A DNA stretch of 64,000 bases. Origin: Plasmodiophora brassicae. Taxonomy: Eukaryota; Endomyxa; Phytomyxea; Plasmodiophorida; Plasmodiophoridae. Below, one piece after another: positions 1 through 11,642 of this stretch (positions are counted from its first letter, which is position 1; every line of letters starts with the position of its first letter). The notes beneath the pieces were generated by a model. It had not been told where the DNA came from. It ran no database searches and saw nothing but the letters and a program-made list of their open reading frames with translations. The translations under genes and the position numbers were made by a program. Where the stretch lies: assembly GCA_039704465.1 (NCBI GenBank), contig JASFAU010000018.1, positions 496,001 to 560,000 on the forward strand, read 5' to 3'.

Positions 1-97
1 GAGGTTCGCGAGCAACGCCAGGCTCGCTCCGCGTTCGCTTCACCAGCGACACCGACAGAAGCTCGTGAATGCTTTGCTTATCTTTGCTGTACACCTT

Positions 98-3000
98 TTA
101 ATACAATACCTTCTCGAGGTTGCGACGGCTGTGTGGCCGAGAACATATCTGGCACGCCTTCGTCGTCGCTAGTGCAGTCTTCCAGCACTCAAAGCACGCC
201 TGATGGCCGCACAGTTTCGACATGTGTGCATCAACTGGCGGCCCTCTGCAGAATTCACACATTCGCGACCGGTTCCTTGGCGCGCTTGTACTCGTGTTTC
301 TGTTTGGATTGCGCTTCAGACGTTCGCTGAGGGGGAGATTCTCAAACTGCTCTTGACGTTCGTACGCCTCCGCCAGACATTTCTTATACAACTCCAGTAA
401 CTCCTGTCATGAGACGTCGACGATAAGCCAGGCGGGCATCTCGATATCCACGAATCGGGTACCTCGGTAAGGAACTCCTGCATCGCGACCGGCCAGGATT
501 GATCCAGGCTCATCAGCAGGTCAACGAGTTCTGTCAGGTCGGCGAGCACTGCGGCCCTCTGTTCATCAGTGAACATTGCAGACCGCCGCGCATGCAAGCC
601 CTTGATCAGGGCCTTGTACTTCTCGTACGACGCCACCGATTTCGCCTTGATCATATCGCTGAATTGCCTGGCAGCTGAACAGTTTCGATCAGAGACCGAG
701 GCGACTTTTAAAACGGAACGTCCAGACCTGGCTTCTTCGCACATGCCAGGAATTGCTGAGAGAATCGCTCAGGCAAGAACGGGGCCATTCTCTCACACAG
801 TTGGAGACTCTGATGACCAGGGATCGCCTGAAGGAGTTGTCGAAGCTTTTCAATCAGATTGCTCGTGGTCGACAATTCCGAACCGTTGGACGCCACAGTT
901 GCCGCTGCACAGCCAGCCAGTCAGCCGACATCGCGAACTCTGTTGCCCTTCCATAGACTACCGTCTGTCGGCTCCGCCGTTGCTAACGTCCTCAGTGTCG
1001 CCTTGATTTCCTTGTAATGCTTCGCGGCGCATCGTCTCTTTATGCAGTCCAGCAGGTCTTGACCCCTTTCCCTCTTCATCGTCTCACGGTCTGAACGCGA
1101 ACGTTACCAAACGAAGACATCACAGACGTCGCCCGCTGCAGACCGACCTGGTACGCCGTATTCGGGCTTCCGCTTCCTGGTTTCCGTCGGGGCAGGCCCA
1201 GCCAGCCGCGGCTTCTGATATAGGTTGGCCAACAACGGTAGAGGGGACGGAGGGATATCTGCGTCAAACGCATTATGTCAAATTGAGTGAGCGATAGACG
1301 CATGTAACGATCGTCTGACCGCTTGGGTTCTGGAACCTCTCTTCGCCGTCGTTGCCACTCTCCGCGTCGAACGACGGCATCGGCATCGGCTGCAGGACCG
1401 CGGATGAGATCGCTGCCATCTGCCTTCGTTGGCACGACGCGGAGATAACCGTCCCAGGTAACTCCAGAACATCGGAGGGACCTTTGCGTGAACGATCTGG
1501 AGAACCGTACGCTTTCGATCTGGAGTCAGTGTCGACGGGCTCCAGATTGGAACGCATCTGCCGGAACCGCTCGGCGAGCGCCCGGATCGGGTTGATGTGC
1601 CTGAATCGTTCGTCGGCGGCTTTCGGCTGCGCGCCAGTGGACGCTTGTGGAGCGACAGCTGGTCGCGTGTCGCACTGCCTGAAGAATTGCTCGATAGTGG
1701 CGACCGAGGCCTGGAAGTTGCTGCAGACTTTGACGAAGTGCCGCAGCCATAACGACAGATATCCTTGCGAGCGTTCACCGCTGAACCGCTGGTCACATAG
1801 CAGGATGGCGCCATAGTCGTTGCGATGCCGAATGACGCGCCCGAGGGCCTACACCGGCGTCGGAGGCCGCCGTTAGGCCAGCCCTTGATCGGAGATACGT
1901 GAACAGGTTACCTGGTTCACCGCCCGGTACGCGGCGTTGTCGTACCATTCTCTACCCGACCCGTTGCCAGCGCTGGCATCCAAGTACGAGCGTTTGAGCC
2001 GAACACGATCGGAGTGTGTGGCGGCGTATGGCAGTCCACATACAATCACACCTGGTAGATGTTAGCGTACCGGTACTCCCTGCAAGGACACTGGACTGCC
2101 GCTCCTTACCTCTGGCAGCCCTGTCGCTGAAATCAACACCTTCGGAGACCTTCCCTCGACACACGGCGAACAGCATGGCTCCTTGTCCCGACTCAATGGC
2201 TTCTCGGTACGCTGCTAGGCAACCCTGACCACGCGATGAGGCTCGATCCAACCAACGTAGCACGAGAATTACGGCAAGCTCGGATGATGACTTGGGTTCG
2301 ACAATAACGCGTTTGTGCATTTCAAGCCGTCCAATCAGGGCAGATGCTTGCCATCGTTGGATCAACACTGACATTGCTGCGTACGAGGGGAAGAACACCA
2401 AGAGCCTAGCTGACCCGTGGTGAACGTGACCGTCAACAGCGGCGGCACCATTATTACCCATCCGGAATGATCCGACTGAAGCTGACCAGGACGTCGCCCA
2501 ATTCACGAGCGGACGTCTCAGTGCGATTCCTGTAGTTGGAGTTCAGCGGCGCGCCAGAGGGGCCGACAGGAATTACTCGGACGCAGATCTAGGGATGTCA
2601 GTTATCCTGCGATCGTAGTCGCATAGAACATACCTGATCTTCACCAATGACGTGTCCATTCTCGAGAACAACTGGAAACTCGATCTGTTAGGGATACTCA
2701 ACGTTTGCAACCGCAGGACCCGGCCAGGCTCGATACCTCAAGTTCATTCTTCAGGGCGGCCAAAGGTGCAAGAGTGCCGCTTGTGAGAATCAAGGATCGC
2801 ACGCCCAGGTTCATGAGCTCTTTCATTATCAATCCCGAACTAGGAGACTCAATGCTGTGCAACGAGTGGCAGAAAGGAAAAGACTTACCTGAAACACCAG
2901 AACGACAGCGTCCTTGATCCGGCAGACCGACTGAACCTGTACACCCGGCACGCTTAGCCCCACTAGCTGGCACCTATCCAAGTCACATACCCTTTGCTCG

Positions 3001-4692
3001 GCCTGGCGCTACGTTCCCCTGACTCTTCATGAATATGGGCACGATACTGTTTCGCATTGCTGGCCCTGCCAGCCCGAAACGCGATGCTCAGCGCGTCACG
3101 CAGCTGGCGAAGACCACAGTCTGGCTGCACGAGGAGCTCAGTGTTCCACAACCATGTAGACAGCGCTCGAGCACGTTACGTCTTTCCGTTCACGACAGAC
3201 CAAGATGAGGTTGTCCAACAACTGGTGAAGTCTTTCATGGTCGCCCTCAAGAATTCCCACTTTGCCTAGTATGTCGAAGATATAAGGTCCGTCCCGGGTG
3301 AATCCCTGCGAACCGATAAGACAGCGACCACATCTGACGGCATGAACCATGACAAACCAGTGTTCGATCGGTGATCGGGATATTGGCAATAAGCTTCTCA
3401 AGGTCCATCAGACACTGTTTTAGACCGATGGAATACGATGCCAGCTGGCCCGGCTCAGCCCGAACGTTTGGCGGAGGGCTCCAGCCATCCTTGCTGCAGG
3501 CCACGATGCAGTGCTCCACTTCCATAATGCACCGCGACAGCACTGCCAAGGCAAACATAAATCAGCAAACTGGGCCATTGAAAAGAACGAAAGAGTTACT
3601 GACACGTTGCAGTCAGGTCGAACGATGACGACTCCATGCACGACGATTCGACATTATGAGCTTCTGCACACGATTGTTATTGCGACTTCAAAGTATTCCT
3701 TCGGGCAGAGAGATTACCGTCAAATATGACAACGGCATTGTCAAGGCGCTGCTCGAGAAGGATGGTTTTTCGCATCGATGCATCGACCAAGTAATTGTAC
3801 GGCACGAAGATGAAGTCGGCAATGCGGGAGTTGTCAAGCGCAAGGTAGTATGGACAGATCGCATGCTCTGTCCCGATATATGCCTGATACGAAATATGGG
3901 TCAGCACACGCCAACAGGCAGCGGCAATAACCCTCACAAGGTCTTCAATGTCATAAACATCGCCCAGCAGTTGCGGGTTGATCCGTTGAAATTCGTCTAA
4001 ATTGTTCTTCAGGTAGCATTTCCTTTGCACATTCATCGCAGAGCACTCCTGGTTCAGCTTCATGCCAGAACTTTTCTTCGATACAGGATGAACACAAAGC
4101 GAATCGCGTGAAGCGACGACCGTAACCCGAGGACTAAACGAAGTCATAAACGGTAAGCTAAAATAATGCATCTTCTCCATGCACTGGTCCATCCGACCTG
4201 TAGTTGGTCATCTTCAGCTGCTTCACCGCCTGCTGGATCTGCGAATGCGTTCGGGAGGCGAAGATAATAAGAGGTGGCCCTGCTGCCGGTCTGTCTGGGG
4301 CAGTGGACCCAGGCGGTTTCCAGTTACTGGGCAGGCTGACACACACATTAGACAACGCGTCTGGATGTATGATTACACGCTGCCCTACCTGGACCTCCAC
4401 GCCAGCGAAGCACACAATAAACACAGGGTTTTCCCACCTGGGCAAGTGAGCATTTAGCGTCCATAATACTGGAAGGCCGTAAAGCCACATATTCGTACTT
4501 CCGGTTGGCGACTCCAGCAGTGCATTCTGACCCTGTCGACGGCAATTAGATCGTGTAGCAAGAGCCAGCCGCACCGGCATTCCACCGCACCTTCTGCAGC
4601 GCCTCGACCACACTGTCCATGTACCTGACCTGGCATGGGTATGCGTCGAATGGGAACTCGATGTCGATCCCACGAAGCGAGTACACCGGCAT
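98..4692 (-). CDS. RTEL1: RTEL1-type DNA helicase (regulator of telomere elongation)
   Basis: Iron-sulfur XPD-family 5'-3' helicase that in known relatives unwinds D-loops, T-loops and G-quadruplexes in the nucleus. The ATG at 4692 opens with MPVYSLRGIDIEFPF, close to the RTEL1 N-terminus. Walker A (ESPTGSGKTLCLLC) is rebuilt across an intron at 4438-4498. SRTHSQ lies near 4240, then four Fe-S cysteines (SLCVH, QECS, RKC, AICPYY). The DEAH box (VVIFDEAHNVE) is joined across an intron at 3664-3717. LILTSGTLAPL is near 2760, FFPSY near 2390 and CRGKVSEGVDFSD near 2130. GAILLCDQRF (about 1805) matches the end of the helicase core. Downstream are harmonin-like helical segments (about 890-560) and a C-terminal C4C4-type RING (CEFC...CGHQACFECW...CQIC, about 260-120), the RTEL1 tail architecture. 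Many introns; no disabling change seen. Symbol by family likeness. Confidence 0.9.
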
Positions 4693-5213
4693 GACGACGA
4701 TGTTCGGCGACGATCCGCCCAACAATCGGCGCTACGTTTTGAGGCCAGGCGCAGTACACCACCGCTGCGTCCGTGCTTCGGGTTCCCGCGCGCCAATCCT
4801 GAAAACGTTTTCAATAAGTGCGCTCTACGAAGCCGATGCTCGTCTGATCACTATTCGCCGGAAGAAACTACTGGCAGCGATCGGGACTTCGTAGCATAGT
4901 TTCCAGGAAAGTCCCCAGCACCGATCATGTTAAACAGGTACATTCGAGCAACAAGAAGGCTGTTCAGGGCAGTCGGAGTGCCGATTCATTACGACGTGCG
5001 TGCCCATCACGGCGACGCCATGATTCGTCCAGAGAGGGCCGTCAAATCCGGGAATGGGCACAGCCGAGAGGGCCTCGCAGTTGCGATCTGCACTGCCTGC
5101 CAGGGGCAGCGGAGACGACCGAAATAGCGGACCAGTTTGATCTAAATCTGGATAGACCCGAGGCCCGAAGCTGCAGAAGCGCTGGAGGTGGTCGTCCAGC
5201 GTCCCCTGGAACG
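4693..5213. promoter_or_regulatory. Divergent intergenic region between RTEL1 and RhoGEF
   Basis: About 520 bp separate the start codons of two divergently transcribed genes, so this stretch must hold both promoters or their 5' untranslated exons. I see no convincing TATA box and no further coding exon with family likeness. That it works as a bidirectional promoter is inferred only from gene orientation. Confidence 0.4.
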
Positions 5214-7329
5214 ATGACGATGTCGGTGAACTCGCGGCCGACGCGTCCTCTGCCGCCGATCCCGAAGGTGTCTACGGATGCCATGGTCTCCATGTACTCC
5301 TGCGACGACTGCGCGTTGCCTCCCCCTCCCGCCGAATCGAAAGGTGCTGTTGGGGAGCGTAACTCCGTTCCCGGCCGTAAACTGCTGAATCTGATTCCCC
5401 TTCGGTTGCAGAAGCCGAGCGGTCCCGCATGAGAGCAATGATCTGCAAAGAGATCCTGTCCACCGAGGAGTCGTACATTGAGCAGCTGACTATCATGCTG
5501 GATATCTTTTACCCGGCGTTGTCCGGCGCCGGTCTGGACATCGGCATCCTGCAGGACCTGTTCCAGAACGTCACCATCATCCTTGGCCTGCACCGAACCT
5601 TCTTCTCCGACCTGACCGATCGAATCGGCCACTGGGACGACAGCGTGTGCTTCGGCGACATCCTCCTGAACTGTGTCCCGTTCATGCGAATGTACACGGC
5701 GTACACGGGCCAGTACGAGCTCGGGTCGCAGTTCCTCATGGAGAAGATCGGCAAGAGCAAGTCGTGGCGGAAGGTCCTGGAACAGTGCCGAAGCGACCCA
5801 CGGTGCGGGATGAAACCGTTGGAGTCGTTCATGATCGTTCCCGTTCAGCGGATCCCGCGTTACCGCCTGCTGCTCGAGAACCTAATCAAGTACACCGACT
5901 CGGACCACCCTGACTTTAGCGTTCTGAGCAGGGCCCTGGACCTTATTGCTCAGGTTGCCACCAAGATCAACGAGGTGGTTGTCGTTGACGGATGCCCAAC
6001 CGGACTGGCAATTAACGTCGTTTGGTGCTAGGCCATGCGTTCGCAGCAGACGACGGCGTACATCGTCGAGATTCAACGTCGGCTGAACGGATGCGTTCTG
6101 ATTGAACCCGGGAGGCACTTCCTTCACGAGGGGCAGCTGACCTGCGATACAATCCCGAACGCGTACGTCTACCTGTTTAACGACCTGCTGGTTGTGGCAC
6201 AATCTTCACTGCATAACCTGCTCTCGCTGTCGGCGTCGCTGTCTGTCCACACGCTGCTTCCTATTGACGATCAGTTTTCTGTTGGTGCCTAATTCTGTCG
6301 CTATCGGAAGCGCTGTCTGACGAAAAGTGGAAGGTGGAAGAGATGGTCGATCGTGAGTTGGGCTTCCGGATAACAAGGTTTACGAAATTGTTCACGTTCC
6401 AGTGCCAGACGCAGGAGCATCTGACAGATTGGATCAAACTGTTGAAGGACGCTGCTGCGGCACGGTCTGCTGTGTTCATATTCTCAACGCAGAACGTGTG
6501 ACTGACCTTGTCGAACCAGGGCACACATTGTGGCACCTGCGGAACAGCAACCGGACCCGGAACCTTTGGATCTTGCTGAACCCGAGTCGGAGGACACGAG
6601 CACAACGACAACGACGTCGGCCACAGCCAACACGGAAACGGAGGACTCAAAAGAGAAACGCCCAGTCAAGAAGAAGGCGACTCACTGCACTGCTTGCGAA
6701 AGTAGGATTGTTGGTTACTGCTTCTGGGCTAGGAAGGGGGTCCTGACTTTCGTATAGCTGCGTTCGGTGGCGTGTTTCGACGATGCAGGAGGTACGAGTG
6801 CGGGTTGTGTCAAGTGCCCATCTGCGGTCGGTGTTCCGAGATCCATTCAGCGGTGCGGAAGTCGGTGTGCGACGACAGCACCGATTCGGAGGCGGTTGCT
6901 GTCACCATGCGAGTGTGCCAGCCCTGTATCAGCGCGCTGACTCCTAACGGTGAAACCATCACCGCATCCGACGACGCTGGCATCGTGTTCACTGCGACGT
7001 CTTCGCGTGCGAGCCAATGCGATCGATCCGGCTGGACAAGAACGATAGACGAAGCGAACGGGTCGACGCGTTGGGTTAAGACGGCTCCACCGGCGGCGAC
7101 GCTTCGGCGATCGCTGACCGAACCGATCGAAGGGCGCCCTCGGGCAACGTCGTCCCAGCTGCAACAGGTGATCCTCGCCACTGCAGCGCTGAGAGGGACG
7201 ATCCCGTCGGCGACCTGCATGCCCGATGCATGCACCCATGCAGGGTGCTCGTGTTCCTCGTTCCAGCCCAACGCGTTCAACCCGAAGATCTGCTGTGTTT
7301 GCATGCACTCCCGATCCAACCACTCCTAA
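5214..7329 (+). CDS. Rho guanine nucleotide exchange factor, DH-PH-FYVE-like (FGD type)
   Basis: Probable activator of Rho-family GTPases at membranes. The first exon (ATG 5214) is Pro-rich. An intron at 5377-5411 leads into a clear DH domain (5412-5974: ICKEILSTEESYIEQL ... MIVPVQRIPRYRLLLENL). A second intron (5975-6031) joins it to a PH domain that ends with LTDWIKLL near 6440. After an acidic Thr-rich linker comes a FYVE-like finger with eight cysteines (CTAC, then CGLCQVPICGRC, then VCQPC); the usual RRHHCR patch is only partly kept (RRCRRYEC), so lipid binding is uncertain. The last 35 residues hold a Cys/His motif (CSCSSFQPNAFNPKICCVC...H) resembling the N-terminus of animal MPRIP. DH-PH-FYVE order is that of FGD1-4. 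The other RhoGEF in this window (56919-58433) carries the same terminal motif. Confidence 0.88.
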
Positions 7330-7778
7330 TACATTCGTCGGTTTGTGACACGGCGTCTGGCTGCAGCGAAAGGCCAATTGTATGGAACCAGGTCATTTCC
7401 CAGGACCTTGCACTTGTGTGCTGTCGCTGGCTGGCTGTAATCACGAGATTACAATCACGAGGCCGTGCCATACTCACGAATCCGATGCGCTCTAACTCAG
7501 GGGCCCTAGAGTACCCCTAATTGGGTCCACCGCGTGCCGGAAAATACGTCCGCACGCGCGGATCAGTCGGCAGCTCGGGGATTCGCGACTGGCGCAACAC
7601 CTCCCTCTCTGAACGTCCGATCCGATCATACTTCGTAGATTCCCGTTGCCTCGGGCCCAGCTGCCACCACGTGTCTCGTGTCGCCCTTTGGCTACAAGGG
7701 CCTGTCAGAAACGCACATTGTTGTTACTTGGAACGTCGCTCGCGCTGTCATGATTCTGGATAAACGCTCGCGGCTCCG
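7330..7778. other. Intergenic or 5' exon region, nothing assigned
   Basis: No open frame here shows family likeness. It may hold the promoter and 5' exons of the unknown plus-strand gene whose last exon ends at 8141; I could not find a start codon and splice set that reads through. Confidence 0.3.
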
Positions 7779-8141
7779 GTGCCGAAGATGGTCCCGAGGG
7801 CATCAACGAACTGCGTTCGATCGTGCTCGGGCAAGACGACCATAATATTTCGAAATCGATGGGAAAGTGTACTACCAACACATTCATGCGGCGGCCGCCA
7901 GCAAGCAGAACGTGCTCTTCGCGCAGCCTTCGGCTGGTTCAAACAGGTTTGCGGCATCAATGAGGCGGTGCTGGCACTGAACATGTTGAAACGTGCACCG
8001 GTTCCAGACGTGGCAGATCTTCGAGACGCATCCATACTCAGCTACTTCGGCACAGTCGGCACGGTCACGTTCGTCGACGGGAGCCACTTTTATCACGACG
8101 AATCTCTTCGCGAGGACATGGAGCGCTTCAACCAGACGTAA
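7779..8141 (+). CDS. Unknown protein, 3' exon(s); paralogue of the gene at 8416-8707
   Basis: I do not recognise this family. The frame ending at 8141 carries INEAVLALNMLKRAPVPD, then ILSYFGTVGTVTFVDGSHFYHD and a short charged tail. The same pattern (SYFG, VTF, DGSHFY, D) occurs in the minus-strand frame at 8416-8707, and an open frame conserved on both sides of a gap supports real coding. The 5' end is not resolved: the given start is only the limit of the open frame, it has no ATG I trust, and an upstream exon is likely. Mostly hydrophilic; no membrane segment or signal peptide seen. Confidence 0.45.
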   Translation: MPKMVPRASTNCVRSCSGKTTIIFRNRWESVLPTHSCGGRQQAERALRAAFGWFKQVCGINEAVLALNMLKRAPVPDVADLRDASILSYFGTVGTVTFVDGSHFYHDESLREDMERFNQT

Positions 8142-8304
8142 GGCCGCCAAATGAAGGTTCCGACTTCAATCCTCTAGCACGAACGCGTTTGTCAACGTCC
8201 GTACAAAGGAGCGCGTCCCCTCAACACACCCGACCGCTTTTCCCTAGGCAGGTCCGCTTCATTAATTCCGATTCCTTGCGATACTATCTTGCGTTATGTA
8301 AACT

Positions 8305-8360
8305 GTTCGACGACATGAACGTCACGACGCCGTAGGAGCGTGACGTTCATGTCGTTGAAC
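8305..8360. repeat. Near-perfect 22-bp inverted repeat (hairpin)
   Basis: The left arm 8305-8326 and right arm 8339-8360 are reverse complements with one mismatch and a 12-nt loop. It sits between the stop codons of two convergent paralogous genes (8141 and 8416). It could fold as an RNA hairpin in the 3' end of either transcript or be the remnant of a small inverted-repeat element. Confidence 0.75.
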
Positions 8361-8415
8361 TCGGGGTTTACTTAACGTATGATGTGTCGCGAGACATCGG
8401 AATGAAACGGGCCTA

Positions 8416-8707
8416 TTAGGGAGACGCCGTTGCGTGCGTCGAGGAGCCGTACTTCTTCCAGCGGATATCCTCGTCGGGGTTCGTGTTTGGTGGGTTGAAG
8501 TCGCGAGATTCATCCCGGCGGCCTTGGCGGCCTGTGTTACGTCTGGCCGAAGTGGTTGAAGCACCCCATGTTCTCACGTCGGGATAAAAGTGACTCCCGT
8601 CGTCGAACGTGACCATGCCGAAGTAGCTGTGTGTATCCGTCTCCAAGATCTCGGTCATGGAGTCGGTGCGCGTTTTCACGTGGTCCAGATTCTTCGCGAT
8701 GGAAGTG
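8416..8707 (-). CDS. Unknown protein, 3' exon; paralogue of the gene at 7779-8141
   Basis: This minus-strand exon follows an acceptor-like TTAG at about 8708. It reads SIAKNLDHVKTRTDSM, then THSYFGMVTFDDGSHFYPD, aligning to the convergent neighbour over about 45 residues before the tails diverge. The tail is longer than the neighbour's and ends in a hydrophilic stretch (DESRDFNPPNTNPDED). Upstream minus-strand sequence (about 8710-8920) probably holds another exon (a frame with NDKTIIHIRLQKTTCEAEE), but I could not join it. Function unknown. Confidence 0.45.
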
Positions 8708-8929
8708 CTAACGAATGTGCCACCCGTTCGATTTCTTCCGCTTCACATGTCGTCTTTTGCAGGCGGATATGTATGATTGTCTTGTCATTGAGAGTCGACA
8801 GGCGTCTAAGGGGTTGCACCGATCAGGGCTTCGGCTGCTACGGCCCGGCGCAAAGGCTCCGTCGTCGAGGGAAATACCTACCTGGAAGACGCAGGTACTA
8901 GTACGCGTTACCCTTTCCGCCATACTGTT

Positions 8930-9281
8930 TGACGCCGAGGCTCGCGGCTCAGTGTCGTTGGCGCAAGTGGGGTTAGGTCAGGGTCTTAGGGCGGACCCAA
9001 GAACTGGTCAAACCAGTGTGAAGACGATCGACGATCGAGGTGTATCTCGCCTCAACCTGGACGGCGTATCCCTCACAACGATGTCGACCTTCCACGTCTG
9101 CTGCGTGTGTATGGCCATCGGTGGTACCAGCAACAGAACAAAGCCCCACCTGTTGGTGCCGTCCACGCTTCCCGAACGATTCCATCGGTCCCGCCGGCTT
9201 TGCCGCCCAGCGAGGACGCAGAAAAACGTGCGAAACCGTTACGGGGGAGGCGGACCACCTCGTACTTAAAATCTTGCTCGA
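8930..9281. other. Intergenic region upstream of the alcohol oxidase
   Basis: No reading frame with family likeness. It probably holds the promoters of the alcohol oxidase (plus) and of the unknown minus-strand gene; no defined motif was recognised. Confidence 0.3.
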
Positions 9282-11642
9282 ATGGACGATTGGATTGCGC
9301 GATACGTCGTCGGTGACGTTGGTCGGGACCCGACCCCGGGCGAACTGGCGACAGTCGTCGCCGTTCTGGACACGTTTGTGGCGCCTGAACATGAGGGCGG
9401 GACGTCGTTGCTGAAGTTGTCGGGGTCGTTGGTCCAGTCGGCGACGGCCGTGGTGGCCAGCATGCGACGCAAGTTGAACCGGCGCGCGTATAGACAGTTT
9501 ATCCTGGGACTTGCGATCCTGTCGAACTCGTACGGGATCCTGGTTGTATCCGGTGGCACCATGTTCTCGCCGTTCGCGTTGCTGTCGCTTGAACGCAGGA
9601 CCAGGCTTCTGAACCTGTTTTCAACGGTGCGTTCACTTGGCGGGGTTCCCCCTTCTTGCGCTTGCGAAATCATTGTTGATGGCAGTCACCGGTCCCGAAC
9701 CTGATAGTTCTGTATCGCGTTCTGAAGATCATGTCGATGACGCATGTGTACATGAACCCACCGACCTCGATTTGGGCTGAGATCGGGTACGCCCAATACC
9801 CTGCATAACTGTCGTTTCCAACCCATCAGCTGTTTGATTCACGTAGGTACCCAGGTCCCGACCTGGTTCGCTCCGCAATTCCCAAACGTACGCCACCCCA
9901 GTACGAATTCCTGGGCGAAGACGCTTTACGAGGTGCCCACTTCGATGTCATAATCGTGGGATCAGGTGCGGGTGGGTCGGTCTGCGCATCGGTTTTAGCA
10001 CAGGCGGGTAAGTCTGTTCTTGTCGTCGAGAAGGGCAAGTACTACCAAAGCGACCAGCATGCGCTGATCGAGCAGGATGCAATGGAGAAGATGTTCGAAC
10101 GAGAGGGTCTCGTGGCGTCAGAGAACGGCGCCCTGCTTCTGTTCGCCGGGTCGACGTTCGGCGGAGGCACTGCCGTGAACTGGTCTGCCAGCCTGCGACC
10201 GCCCAACTGGCTTCGGGAGGAGTGGGCGAAGAAGCACGACCTTCCCTCGTTTATCAGTGTCGAATTCCAGGACGCGGTCGATGCCGTTTGCAATCGCATG
10301 GGCGTAAGCGACACGTTCACGGTCCATAACGTGAGCAACATGAAGATGCTCGATGCCTGTCAACGTCTCGGATTCCATCACCAAAGCATTCCCCAGAACA
10401 CGGGCCTGAAGGAGCACCGGTGCGGGTTCTGTGGGCTGGGATGCCCATCCGGCGTCAAGCAAAGCGGCCCCGAGTCGTGGCTTTGCGATGCACGTGACGC
10501 GGGCGCCAAGTTCGTCCAGGAGTGCATGGTCAGCCGAGTCGTCATCGAGAACGGCACTGCCGTCGGCATCGAGTGTTCTATCAGGAACGGATCGCCAATC
10601 GTCGTTCGATCTGCGATCGTCGTCTGTTCCGCAGGTAACTGGTGCTGATCACCACTTGCGCCACCTGATCCGTTTGCACCTCCCCGCCAGGGTCTTTGCA
10701 TTCGCCAGCGCTGCTGCTTCGTTCCGGCCTGTCCAATCGTCATATTGGGAAGCACTTCGGGGTGCACCCAGTCGCTGTTGCCGTTGGGCTCTTTGACGAA
10801 GAGATCAGGACCTGGGATGGCAGCATCATGACGGCGCTGTCGAACGTCGCCGGCAACCGCGATGGGCATCACTATGGAGCGAAGCTTGAAATCCCGATGA
10901 TGCACCCGGGGCTATTCGCAACGCTGCTGCAATGGTCATCGTCGGCGCAGCACAAGCGTGACTTTGCCAGGTTCAAGCACGCGCTGCCCGTCATCTCCCT
11001 TGTTCGCGATCGCGATCGCGATGCGTCCGTGAGCGTCGACGAAGAAGGACAGCCACAGATCGACTTTAACATCAGCCCCTTCGATGGGGAAAGTGTCACT
11101 GACGGGCTCATCCACGCCGTCAAGGTTCTTGTCGCTGCAGGTACGCGTTACCCAACCGATGCCATTGGTGTTGCTGATCGAATCTTCTGCAACTAGGCGC
11201 GAACGAGGTTCGAACATCGCAAGGCAGCGTCGGTGCTTTGTTCCCGCGTTCACGTGAGATTAAGGACCCCGACGTGGAGAGATTTATCGCCAACGTGAGC
11301 CGGCATGGCGTGCACAACCTCGACACCGACCTGTTCTCCGCCCACCAAATGGGAACGTGTCGGATGGGCGCATCGCCTGACGACGGCGTCGTGTCGCCGC
11401 ATGGCGAGGTCTGGGAGTGCACCAACCTGTTCGTCGCAGATGCATCCGTGTTCCCTACGTCGTCCGGTGTGAATCCCATGATCACGAACTATGCGATCAG
11501 CTACATGACCGCGAAATACATTGCCAGCGACAGACTGTATCCCTCTCGTTTACGACCATGTATATACACACGTACTGGCATGTGTTTCATGCGGCTGGGA
11601 GCGACGACAATGACGTTCACGGGCATCATGTCATCGAACTGA
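9282..11642 (+). CDS. Long-chain alcohol oxidase (GMC flavoprotein, FAO type)
   Basis: Predicted to oxidise long-chain fatty alcohols to aldehydes with FAD, giving H2O2; relatives sit in membranes, microsomes or peroxisomes. ATG 9282 starts a helical N-terminal domain typical of FAO rather than of short glucose oxidase-type enzymes. Introns near 9625-9706 and 9787-9840 lead to the dinucleotide-binding motif DVIIVGSGAGGSVC (about 9946). AGSTFGGGTAVNWS (about 10145) is the GMC signature. A further intron (from about 10638) precedes LLLRSGLSNRHIGKH. The intron at about 11142-11196 joins to the C-terminal catalytic part with HQMGTCRMG (11344) and SSGVNPMITNYAISYMTAKYIA. The last 30 or so codons to 11642 fit the family poorly; another splice or an earlier end is possible. 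Confidence 0.88.

Noticed and set aside
3665..3735. Apparent loss of the DEAH box in RTEL1 (reads FDGNLS)
   Set aside because: Same cause: intron 3664-3717. The spliced form gives DEAHNVE.
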